Source of the DNA: Bacteroidales bacterium
GTDB taxonomy: Bacteria; Bacteroidota; Bacteroidia; Bacteroidales; FEN-979
Assembly (NCBI GenBank): GCA_030681475.1
Contig: JAUXWT010000108.1
Span: 62,001 to 126,000 of the forward strand
Length of the DNA stretch: 64,000 nt
Reading direction: 5' to 3'
Both the position numbers and the translations under genes were made by a program. Shown here one piece after another: positions 17,963 through 25,542 of the stretch. Within the stretch, counting starts at the first letter, position 1, and each line of letters opens with the position of its first letter. A model generated the notes under the pieces. That model did not search any database, was not told the origin of the DNA, and saw nothing but the letters and a program-made list of their open reading frames with translations.

Positions 17963-18958
17963 ATGATCATAGTCAGAGCCCCATTCAGATTGCCCCTTGG
18001 CGGAGGCGGTACCGACCTTCCGGCCTATTACCAGAAACATGAAGGCTTTTTGATCACCGCCGCGATCAACAAATATATGTTTCTGAATATCAACGAGCCG
18101 GCCATCGTAAATAAGATAAAACTGAATTATACCAAGGTTGAGATAGTTGAAATCAACGAGATCGATAGCATTAAGCATGAAATCGTGCGGGAGTCGCTTA
18201 AATACCTTAAAATTAAGCGGCCTCTGGAGATCGGGTCAATGGCCGATCTGTCGGCCGGAACCGGCATGGGCTCCTCCAGTTCCTATACCGTTGCACTGCT
18301 GCGCGGGCTGAATACCATGCTTCGCCGCTATATCTCATTACAGGAATTAGCGGAAGATGCCTGTAAAGTCGAAATTGACCTCATCGGCAAACCGATCGGC
18401 AAACAGGATCAGTATGCCGCCACATTCGGTGGGATCATACAGCTTGAGATCAATAACCTTGGCAACGTGACCGTGACTAATTTAAAAATGGAACACGAAG
18501 CGATCTATGAGTTGGAGAACCGTTTGATGATGTTTTATACCAACATTGAAAGGGATGCCAACCATATCCTTGGCGAGCAGAGTGATAAAGCCAGGAGGAA
18601 TGAAAAAGACGTTGTTGAGTCTATGCATGCCATCAAGGAGATCGGGCATGCCGTGAAGGACGCCCTGATCCATGGTGATATCGACCGGTTCGGCGCACTG
18701 CTGAACGAACACTGGCTTGAGAAAAAGAGAATTTCCAATAAAATGTCCTCCTCGCAGATTGACCACTGGTATGAAACCGGGATCAAACACGGGGCGCTCG
18801 GCGGAAAAATAATGGGTGCAGGCGGCGGAGGCTTCTTGCTGCTTTGTGCTAAAAACGGAGCAAGAAAGAAGTTGCGGAAGGCCATGGAGGATGAAGGCCT
18901 GAGATACATGGACTTCCGTTTTGATTTTGAGGGTGTTAAGGTGTTGGCGGAGCTGTAA
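17963..18958 (+). CDS. hddA: GHMP kinase, D-glycero-D-manno-heptose 7-phosphate kinase-like (HddA)
   Basis: Would phosphorylate C1 of a heptose 7-phosphate. GHMP motifs are clear: RAPFRLPLGGGGTD at residues 5-18, GTGMGSSSSYTVALL as the phosphate loop, and GAGGGGFLLL near the C-terminus. The 331-residue length fits HddA. It opens a block with a nucleotidyltransferase, a SIS isomerase and a transaldolase, which together suggest a nucleotide-activated heptose. No separate GmhB phosphatase was seen in the window. GHMP sugar kinases acting on fucose or glucuronate are alternatives. Confidence 0.83.
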   Translation: MIIVRAPFRLPLGGGGTDLPAYYQKHEGFLITAAINKYMFLNINEPAIVNKIKLNYTKVEIVEINEIDSIKHEIVRESLKYLKIKRPLEIGSMADLSAGTGMGSSSSYTVALLRGLNTMLRRYISLQELAEDACKVEIDLIGKPIGKQDQYAATFGGIIQLEINNLGNVTVTNLKMEHEAIYELENRLMMFYTNIERDANHILGEQSDKARRNEKDVVESMHAIKEIGHAVKDALIHGDIDRFGALLNEHWLEKKRISNKMSSSQIDHWYETGIKHGALGGKIMGAGGGGFLLLCAKNGARKKLRKAMEDEGLRYMDFRFDFEGVKVLAEL

Positions 18959-18960
18959 AC

Positions 18961-19905
18961 ATGAAAAAAACCAGGGTACTGATCACCGGAGTTGCAGGTT
19001 TTATCGGATCGAATTTTGCCGAAAGACTGCTCAGCGAGAAAAAATTTGAGGTGACCGGTATCGATAACCTCTCTTATGGCATCCGGGATCAGATCCCTGA
19101 AGGGGTCATATTTCATCAGCTTGATATCAGGGATAAAGCCATTTATCCTTTATTTGATGGGGTTGACTTTGTTTTTCATTTTGCTGCGAAGAATTGCATC
19201 AGCGATTGCCAGATCGATCCCGTTGAAACGGCCGATATCAATGTACATGGATCCATCAATGTTTTTGAAGCGTCACGGCAGGCGAAGGTCAAGAAGGTTA
19301 TCTATGCAGAATCCTCAGCCTTGTACGAGGGGAGCGAAATGTTACCCACCCCCGAATGGGATGTAAAACCACAAAGCTTTTACGCGGTCAGCAAAGTATC
19401 GTCCATGTATTTTGCTGAGGCCTATGCCAGATTTTACGGAATGGCATTTACAGCCCTGCGTTATTTTTGTGTTTACGGTCCGCGGCAGGATTATCGCAGA
19501 TCCATCCCCCCTGTCTTCAGTGCATTCATTATCAATCTGCTGAGGGGAAATCAGCCGGTGATCTACGGTACGGGTGAAAAACGGCGTGATTTTATCCATG
19601 TGGATGATATCAACGATTTTCACCTGCAATGCATGGAAGATCACCGAACTACCGGGCATGTTTTCAACCTCGGAAGCGGGGTGAATCATTCGGTAAATGA
19701 TATTTATAGTGTCATAGCACGTTTGCTTGATCACCACCACCCTCCAAAATACCAACCAGACCTGCCGGGAGAGGCCTTTGCCAACCTCGCAGATATCACC
19801 GCAGCGAAAGCATTAGGATGGGCTCCGAAAATCGGATTGGAACAAGGGCTGCAATCTTCCATTGAATTTATTAAGCATGAACTTGAAAAGGGAAATATTG
19901 CATGA
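18961..19905 (+). CDS. NAD-dependent sugar epimerase/dehydratase (extended SDR)
   Basis: Extended SDR with VAGFIGSNF (11-19), a SSALYEG segment and the YxxxK pair Tyr141/Lys145 in FYAVSK. It starts two bases after the GHMP kinase and overlaps the nucleotidyltransferase by four bases, so the three are almost certainly co-translated. A role in modifying the NDP-heptose made by its neighbours is likely, by 4,6-dehydration or epimerisation, but the substrate is not proven. It is not a close copy of the epimerase at 10417. Confidence 0.82.
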   Translation: MKKTRVLITGVAGFIGSNFAERLLSEKKFEVTGIDNLSYGIRDQIPEGVIFHQLDIRDKAIYPLFDGVDFVFHFAAKNCISDCQIDPVETADINVHGSINVFEASRQAKVKKVIYAESSALYEGSEMLPTPEWDVKPQSFYAVSKVSSMYFAEAYARFYGMAFTALRYFCVYGPRQDYRRSIPPVFSAFIINLLRGNQPVIYGTGEKRRDFIHVDDINDFHLQCMEDHRTTGHVFNLGSGVNHSVNDIYSVIARLLDHHHPPKYQPDLPGEAFANLADITAAKALGWAPKIGLEQGLQSSIEFIKHELEKGNIA

Positions 19906-20600
19906 ATGCCATCATCCTTGCTGCCGGCCGGGGTGAGAGGCTGGGTGAGATCACCCAGACCCTTCCCAAACCAATGGTTCGCCATTTGGGGAAACCAGTA
20001 CTGCAGCACAATATAGAATTATGCCGGCGATCGGGGATTAGAGAGATCTGCATCAACCTGTATCATCTGCCGGAAGTTATCAGGGATTACTTTGGAGATG
20101 GCGCCGGGTTTGGTGTAAATATCAGCTATTCTGTTGAACAGGAGCTGCTTGGAACATCCGGTGCGGTGAAAAACATAGCCCGGCAAAGTCCTGAATTTAC
20201 CCGGCAACCGTTTTTCGTCCTCTATGGTGACAACTATTCCAATTTTAACCTGAGTTCACTCGAGTTGAAAATGAAAGAAACGGATGCGTTGGGGGTGGTC
20301 GGGTTTCACTACAGAGAGGATGTTTCTACCAGTGGGGTGGCTGAATTTGACATTGATGGACGAATAATCTCATTTGTCGAAAAACCGACTCCGGGCGAAA
20401 CGAACAGTCATTGGGTCAATGCTGGTATATACTTACTGAACCCTGCCATTTTGGATGATATCCCTGATGGAAATTCTGATTTTGCCAGGAATATCTTCCC
20501 GGAAATGCTGAATAAGAAGATCCCATTGTATGGGGTTTGTGATCAAGGTGATGTAAAAGCGTTTGACACGCCTGAAATGATGAAAAACAACCTGATATAA
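19902..20600 (+). CDS. Sugar-1-phosphate nucleotidyltransferase (HddC-like)
   Basis: Activates a sugar 1-phosphate with an NTP. The N-terminal signature AIILAAGRGERLGEIT and PKPM are typical, with FFVLYGDNYSNF as the metal-binding region. The 232-residue length matches single-domain HddC/RmlA-like guanylyl- or cytidylyltransferases. It overlaps the upstream epimerase by four bases. Its neighbours argue for a heptose 1-phosphate guanylyltransferase, but nucleotide and sugar specificity are inferred. Confidence 0.82.
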   Translation: MNAIILAAGRGERLGEITQTLPKPMVRHLGKPVLQHNIELCRRSGIREICINLYHLPEVIRDYFGDGAGFGVNISYSVEQELLGTSGAVKNIARQSPEFTRQPFFVLYGDNYSNFNLSSLELKMKETDALGVVGFHYREDVSTSGVAEFDIDGRIISFVEKPTPGETNSHWVNAGIYLLNPAILDDIPDGNSDFARNIFPEMLNKKIPLYGVCDQGDVKAFDTPEMMKNNLI

Positions 20601-20602
20601 CG

Positions 20603-21448
20603 ATGTTGCTTAAGGATAAACATGTGATTCTTACCGGGGCAGGCCGGGGTATCGGACGAGCGATCGCCTGCCGTTTGGCTGAAGAAGGAGCCCAGATCGC
20701 CCTGCTGTCACGAACCGAATCCGAATTGGCTGAGACCTTTGAAATGATCAGCAAAACCAGTCCTGAATCGTTTTACTTCCCGGTTGATCTGGATGATGAA
20801 ACTGCTGCAGAAGAAACTTTCGGAAGGATAGTATCCCGTTTCTCCAGCGTTGATATCCTTGTGAATAATGCCGGAATTCAGCCACCGATCGGATCATTTC
20901 ATCAGAATGATTTTGAATCCTGGAAAAAGAACATCCGGGTTAATCTTTTTGCCTCCGCCTTTCTTTCACATTTGGTTATCAAGGTGATGATCCCGCAGCG
21001 GAAGGGAAAAATAATAAACATGTCTGGAGGCGGATCGACAGGCCCCCGGCCGAATTTTTCAGCCTACGCCGTTTCAAAAACTGCTATGGTACGATTTACC
21101 GAAAATCTTGCCGCGGAACTGCGGGAGTTTAACATTGATGTCAATGCAATTTCCCCGGGCGCGGTGAATACCCGGATGCTTGAGGAGGTTCTTGATGCTG
21201 GTCACGATGCAGGCAGTGAATGGCAGGATGCCATGAAACGCAGCGAAACGGGGGGTACTGAACCGTCTGTTGCCGCAGGGTTGATTGCTTTTCTGGCTTC
21301 ATCACTATCCGATGGCATCACCGGTAAACTGATCAGCGCCCCCTGGGATCCATGGACTGAAACATCCTTCAGGGAAGAGCTCAGGATGAATAAAGACCTG
21401 GCAACATTAAGAAGAATTGATAACAAATACTATTTCCAGAAAAAATGA
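20603..21448 (+). CDS. Short-chain dehydrogenase/reductase
   Basis: Classical SDR oxidoreductase of 281 residues with the TGAGRGIG cofactor loop (11-18), NNAG (88-91), Ser141, Tyr155 and Lys159 (YAVSK). The C-terminal GLIAFLASSLSDGITGKLISAPWDPW segment keeps the classical fold. It probably reduces a keto sugar or polyol in the heptose block rather than a fatty-acid intermediate, because of its neighbours; this is inference. It overlaps the next oxidoreductase gene by four bases. Confidence 0.85.
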   Translation: MLLKDKHVILTGAGRGIGRAIACRLAEEGAQIALLSRTESELAETFEMISKTSPESFYFPVDLDDETAAEETFGRIVSRFSSVDILVNNAGIQPPIGSFHQNDFESWKKNIRVNLFASAFLSHLVIKVMIPQRKGKIINMSGGGSTGPRPNFSAYAVSKTAMVRFTENLAAELREFNIDVNAISPGAVNTRMLEEVLDAGHDAGSEWQDAMKRSETGGTEPSVAAGLIAFLASSLSDGITGKLISAPWDPWTETSFREELRMNKDLATLRRIDNKYYFQKK

Positions 21449-22446
21449 AAGTAGGAATCATTGGTTGTGGTTTGATCGGCAGAAAACGTGCATCGGCACT
21501 TGATAAAGACGATATCCTGGTCGCGGCCTGCGATACAAATAAAGAAGTAGCCGAAGCCTTTGCCAGTACCTTCGATTGTCCTGTGTTTACAGATCCTTCG
21601 GCGCTTATTTCTAAGACCGACTGTGAAATAATCATTGTGGCGGTTGTTAATAAATTTATCCTGGGAATCACAGAAGAGGCGTTGAAACTTGGAAAACATG
21701 TCCTTGCCGAGAAACCACTTGGCAGGAATGCATCAGAATCGAAAAGGATGGTTGATGCAGCTCTCCTGAACAACCGTATTTTAAAGACCGGTTTTAATCA
21801 CCGTTTTCACCCGGCATTGTCGAAAGCCAAGGCCATGTTCGATGATGGACAGATCGGGAAATTGTTGTTCATCCGGGGACGTTATGGTCATGGTGGCCGC
21901 CCCGGGATGGAAAAGGAGTGGAGGGCGTCAAAGGATCTCTGTGGCGGCGGCGAACTTCTGGATCAGGGGGTCCACCTCATTGATCTTAGTCGATGGTTTG
22001 CAGGAGATATCCGGACGGCCTTCGGGAAAGTTCGGACTAAGTTCTGGGACATGGAAGTAGAGGATAATGCTTTTATTTTGCTTGAATCCATTGATAAGGT
22101 AGATATTCAGCTTCAGGTGAGCTGGACAAACTGGAAGAACATCTTTTCCATGGAGATCTTCGGCAGCGATGGTTATCTGAAAATTGAAGGTCTTGGCGGT
22201 AGTTATGGCCCGGAGACCTTGGAATTCGGAAAACGAAGAACGGAAGGCGGCCGTCCGGATATCGAATTATTCGAATTTCCCCCGGAGGATATCTCCTGGA
22301 ATAAGGAATGGAATGAATTTAAACAAGCTATTCGTAATGGATGTGAACCCATCGGAAATGGGATGGATGGTCACCGTGCCAATGAAATCATCGAGGCGCT
22401 CTACGCATCCTCTGAGCGTGGAACGATAATAGAATTAGTCACTTAA
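21445..22446 (+). CDS. Gfo/Idh/MocA family oxidoreductase
   Basis: NAD(P)-dependent sugar oxidoreductase, 333 residues. The N-terminal Rossmann segment MKVGIIGCGLIGRKRA is followed by VLAEKPLGRN, the family's conserved EKP motif with the catalytic Lys, and the C-terminal alpha/beta substrate domain. Sited between an SDR and a phosphofructokinase-like gene, it may act with the SDR as an oxidation/reduction pair that inverts a sugar hydroxyl. Substrate unknown. Confidence 0.86.
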   Translation: MKVGIIGCGLIGRKRASALDKDDILVAACDTNKEVAEAFASTFDCPVFTDPSALISKTDCEIIIVAVVNKFILGITEEALKLGKHVLAEKPLGRNASESKRMVDAALLNNRILKTGFNHRFHPALSKAKAMFDDGQIGKLLFIRGRYGHGGRPGMEKEWRASKDLCGGGELLDQGVHLIDLSRWFAGDIRTAFGKVRTKFWDMEVEDNAFILLESIDKVDIQLQVSWTNWKNIFSMEIFGSDGYLKIEGLGGSYGPETLEFGKRRTEGGRPDIELFEFPPEDISWNKEWNEFKQAIRNGCEPIGNGMDGHRANEIIEALYASSERGTIIELVT

Positions 22447-22447
22447 C

Positions 22448-23572
22448 ATGAAAATCGGAATACTTACCGGCGGCGGTGATGTTGCCCCGTTAAATGCAAT
22501 TATTCAATCGGCGATCGGGGAGTGCAACAGAAAAGGAATTGAAATAATCGGTTACCTGAAAGGTTGGGATGGACTGTTGTCAGACCGTAAAATCCAGTTA
22601 AACAATCATCCAGTTAACGGTGACATTGGGGGTACAATCCTGAAATCATCGCGGGTCAACCTGAAAACGGTTGCGCAGGGAGGAGAGAAAGTCTTGCAAC
22701 AGTTGAATGCCGATAAACTGGATGGGTTGATCGTGCTCGGCGGTGAGGACACACTCTCCAACGCTCTGCTGATAAAAGATTATCCGAAAGTACTCATCTC
22801 AAAGACCATTGACAACGATGTGGGTTTTTATAAAGACAAAAAGTTTTTCAACCATTTTTCGCTCGGGTATCCCACTGCCGCAGAAAAAATTTCATCTTTT
22901 GTAAGCCTGTCCGAAGGGTTGCGAACGACCGCCATTTCGCATGAACGTATCATCATTGTCGAATCCATGGGGATGCATGCGGGATGGCTGGCGCTTGCCT
23001 CTTCGCAGGGCAATCCTGATTTTATCATCATCCCCGAGTTTCCTCTGGATTTTGAATATTTCAAAAAGCGCGTCGAACACAGGTTCAGGGATAAGAATAA
23101 TGTAATCATCGTTATTTCTGAAGGAGCCCGCTGGACTGGTGGAGAATATATTTCAGCGGATGAGAATGAAAAAGACAGTTTTGGTCATCCGCGTTTCAAA
23201 GGAACGGCAGAAAAACTTGCTGAGCTTCTGAAGGATGCATTAAAAGGAAAGTTCGACACACGAAATATCAACGCGGTCAATCCCTCTTATCTCTATCGTT
23301 CAGGAAGACCCAACACAATCGATAAAAAAATCGGCTTCGAAATGGGAGCAATGGCCGTAAACCATCTCCTGCAGGAAAAAACAACAGTATTTTTGTTTAC
23401 CGAGCTCGAACGAGGCCCGGTTTTTCAAATCAGGAAATTTGATTTTAACGAACTTCATGATATTGAGGAGTTTCATCGCTTTGTTGATGATACTTTATAT
23501 GATCCGGATAATTATGCGGTCACGGATTTTGGCAAAGACTATTTTAGTACGTTTGTTCCCTCATTAACCTGA
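22448..23572 (+). CDS. Divergent 6-phosphofructokinase family protein with PPi-type residues
   Basis: PfkA-fold phosphotransferase, 374 residues. Recognisable motifs are GGGDVAPLNA (8-17), GGED (98-101), SKTIDND with the catalytic acids (118-124) and MGMHAGWLALAS. Two positions match pyrophosphate-dependent enzymes: Asp101 where ATP enzymes have Gly104 (E. coli numbering) and Lys119 where they have Gly124. The usual MGR is MGM, so substrate contacts differ from a housekeeping PFK. Surrounded by heptose-type genes, it may act on sedoheptulose 7-phosphate, which some PPi-PFKs use. That is a hypothesis. Confidence 0.8.
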   Translation: MKIGILTGGGDVAPLNAIIQSAIGECNRKGIEIIGYLKGWDGLLSDRKIQLNNHPVNGDIGGTILKSSRVNLKTVAQGGEKVLQQLNADKLDGLIVLGGEDTLSNALLIKDYPKVLISKTIDNDVGFYKDKKFFNHFSLGYPTAAEKISSFVSLSEGLRTTAISHERIIIVESMGMHAGWLALASSQGNPDFIIIPEFPLDFEYFKKRVEHRFRDKNNVIIVISEGARWTGGEYISADENEKDSFGHPRFKGTAEKLAELLKDALKGKFDTRNINAVNPSYLYRSGRPNTIDKKIGFEMGAMAVNHLLQEKTTVFLFTELERGPVFQIRKFDFNELHDIEEFHRFVDDTLYDPDNYAVTDFGKDYFSTFVPSLT

Positions 23573-23603
23573 TCCAGGCAGATAATTATAAATAAAGACA
23601 AAT

Positions 23604-24200
23604 ATGACCTTTTCTAAACTATTTCTGAAAGAATGTATTGAAGTTATTGATGGCCTTGATGATGCCATTATTGAACAAATGGCGGAGACACTCGCTGATA
23701 CGCGGAAGCGGAACGGAAGGCTTTTCCTGATCGGATCCGGTGGAGGTGCGGGTCATGCTTCGCATGCCGTGTGTGATTTCAGAAAACTTTGCAACATCGA
23801 AGCATATGCTCCCTATGACAATGTATCGGAGCTTACTGCCAGGGTGAACGACGAAGGCTGGGAGGTAACCATCATTAACTGGTTGAAGGTAAGTCGGTTC
23901 AGGAGCGACGATTGCGTGTTTGTCTTTTCTGTTGGTGGGGGAAACCATGAAAAAAATATCAGCATGAACATCGTCAAAGTGATAGAATATGCAAATGAAA
24001 TAGGCGCTAAAATTGTCGGCGTTGTTGGTAAAGACGGCGGATATACAAAAAAGCTGGGCGATGCTGTTGCATTGATTCCCATCATCAATCCCGATCATAT
24101 CACACCTTTAACAGAAGGTTTCCAGGCAGTTATATGGCACCTGCTTGTATCACACCCAAAACTTCAGGTAAACCCGACGAAATGGGAATCTGCCAGATGA
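23604..24200 (+). CDS. SIS-domain phosphosugar isomerase (GmhA-like)
   Basis: Single SIS-domain protein of 198 residues, the size of phosphoheptose isomerase GmhA, which converts sedoheptulose 7-phosphate to D-glycero-D-manno-heptose 7-phosphate. It has LIGSGGGAGHASHAV where GmhA has its phosphate loop, FVFSVGGGN as the second serine/glycine loop, and TPLTEGFQAVIWH in the region of the catalytic C-terminal His. It is clearly diverged from housekeeping GmhA. Genes for a heptose kinase and nucleotidyltransferase lie upstream and a transaldolase follows. Confidence 0.8.
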   Translation: MTFSKLFLKECIEVIDGLDDAIIEQMAETLADTRKRNGRLFLIGSGGGAGHASHAVCDFRKLCNIEAYAPYDNVSELTARVNDEGWEVTIINWLKVSRFRSDDCVFVFSVGGGNHEKNISMNIVKVIEYANEIGAKIVGVVGKDGGYTKKLGDAVALIPIINPDHITPLTEGFQAVIWHLLVSHPKLQVNPTKWESAR

Positions 24201-24258
24201 AGGAAAACGTGAAGTCTTTAACAGGCCTTTCAAACAATTCAAATTAAAACCATAAACC

Positions 24259-24966
24259 ATGAACACACTGAGTGTCAAATTATTTGCCGATGGCGCCGAA
24301 AAAGCCGGGATGCTGGAGATGTATAATAATCCCATCATCTCCGGTTTTACAACCAATCCAACGCTTATGCGCAAGGCTGGAATTACGGAGTACAAAAAAT
24401 TTGCGCTTGATATACTCTCAGTCATAAGGGACCGCCCCATCTCATTCGAAGTGTTTTCCGATGATTTTGCCGAAATGGAGCGGCAAGCCATGGATATTGC
24501 CTCTTGGGGGTCAAATGTGAATGTTAAAATACCTGTTACAAATACCAGGGCTGAATCAAGTGTCCCATTGATTGCAACGCTTGCCGGTGCGGGTGTCAAA
24601 CTGAATGTTACCGCCATGATGACGGTCGAACAGGTGAAAGCCGTATTGCCTGCAATGGCGCATGGTCCTGGTGGCTATGTTTCAGTTTTTGCAGGAAGGA
24701 TTGCCGACGCAGGCATAGATCCGGTACCGATTATGGCCGAAGTTGTCGGGATGCTCAAAGACTATCCTCATATCGAACTGATCTGGGCAAGCCCGCGTGA
24801 GCTTTTCAACATTGTACAGGCTGATCAGGTAGGTTGTCATATCATCACCGCCACCAACGACATTCTGAAAAAGTTACCCACCATCGGAAAAGATCTGACC
24901 GAATTTTCACTTGATACGGTGAAAATGTTTTATAACGACGCCAAAGCTGCAGGTTTTGTAGTTTAA
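24259..24966 (+). CDS. Transaldolase / fructose-6-phosphate aldolase family protein
   Basis: Class I aldolase of 235 residues, close in size to FSA/TalC-type transaldolases. TTNPTLM (31-37) and the Schiff-base Lys90 in NVKIPVT are present, as is the SVFAGRIADAG motif. It could make or cleave the ketose phosphate that feeds the SIS isomerase, for example sedoheptulose 7-phosphate. It is the last gene of the polysaccharide operon and is followed at once by a hairpin terminator. A general pentose-phosphate role cannot be excluded. Confidence 0.85.
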   Translation: MNTLSVKLFADGAEKAGMLEMYNNPIISGFTTNPTLMRKAGITEYKKFALDILSVIRDRPISFEVFSDDFAEMERQAMDIASWGSNVNVKIPVTNTRAESSVPLIATLAGAGVKLNVTAMMTVEQVKAVLPAMAHGPGGYVSVFAGRIADAGIDPVPIMAEVVGMLKDYPHIELIWASPRELFNIVQADQVGCHIITATNDILKKLPTIGKDLTEFSLDTVKMFYNDAKAAGFVV

Positions 24967-24984
24967 TACCCGGAAGAATCTTAT

Positions 24985-25021
24985 AAAAAAGCTGCCTCAA
25001 CCATTATGGGGTGGCTTTTTT
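24985..25021. terminator. Bidirectional intrinsic terminator
   Basis: A stem built from AAAAAAGC and GCTTTTTT with inner G-C and wobble pairs (about 14 pairs) encloses a short AT-rich loop and has A and T runs on its flanks, so it can stop transcription from both sides. It lies between the transaldolase (ends 24966, + strand) and the exosortase gene (stop at 24997, - strand), whose last codons form part of the stem. Confidence 0.8.
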
Positions 25022-25542
25022 ATTGATTTGGCAATAAGTTCCACCCATGCAACCCAGACAAGAAAAATTATCAGGTAAATAAATGGTCTGAAAACCCAGT
25101 CATGAATAAAATGAAAATGATTTGATGTATGGCTTAACTGAAGTGCAATTCCTATAAAACGAACGACATTAAAAAAGTGAATTACAATAAGGCTCACAGG
25201 AATGAACCATAGTTTATGCTTCCATGGGCCCGGCAAAAGGACCAGGAGAAAAAAAGTCAGAATAAACTGTTGCAGTCCGGAGCACCCAAACTGCATTTGA
25301 AGCTGTTGGCCATTTGGCAGTACAACCATGTCATTCTCAATCGTATTCGATATGTTGAATATGGTGGAAAGCGCCCATGAGGTCAAATTCAGAATATGCA
25401 GAGTCAGAAAATCCAAAATGTTGACTACAACAGGGATCTTGATGAATGCTGGTTCAAAATATTCATAAATTAAGAAGAAGGGAATGATAATGATAAAAAA
25501 TCGTAAAAGGTCTTTCCCTATTATGTTCGTTAAAAATTTCAT
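24997..25542 (-). CDS. Exosortase/archaeosortase family protein
   Basis: Membrane transpeptidase-like protein of 181 residues with about five membrane helices. The three catalytic residues of the family are visible in order: Cys87 in GCSGLQQF, Arg128 in NVVRFIG and His147 in IHDWVF. Exosortases process proteins with a C-terminal sorting tail and usually co-occur with exopolysaccharide loci. It overlaps the upstream wzi-like gene as ATGA, so the two are co-transcribed and converge on the polysaccharide operon. No gene for an obvious sorting-tail substrate was recognised nearby. Confidence 0.82.
   Translation of the reverse strand: MKFLTNIIGKDLLRFFIIIIPFFLIYEYFEPAFIKIPVVVNILDFLTLHILNLTSWALSTIFNISNTIENDMVVLPNGQQLQMQFGCSGLQQFILTFFLLVLLPGPWKHKLWFIPVSLIVIHFFNVVRFIGIALQLSHTSNHFHFIHDWVFRPFIYLIIFLVWVAWVELIAKSIKKPPHNG

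Noticed and set aside
18535-19116. 193-codon open frame on the - strand
   Set aside because: It spans the end of the GHMP kinase and the start of the epimerase on the other strand; both of those are well supported.
22448-23572. Housekeeping ATP-dependent 6-phosphofructokinase
   Set aside because: Diagnostic residues (Asp101, Lys119, MGM) and the location in a sugar locus argue against the glycolytic enzyme.
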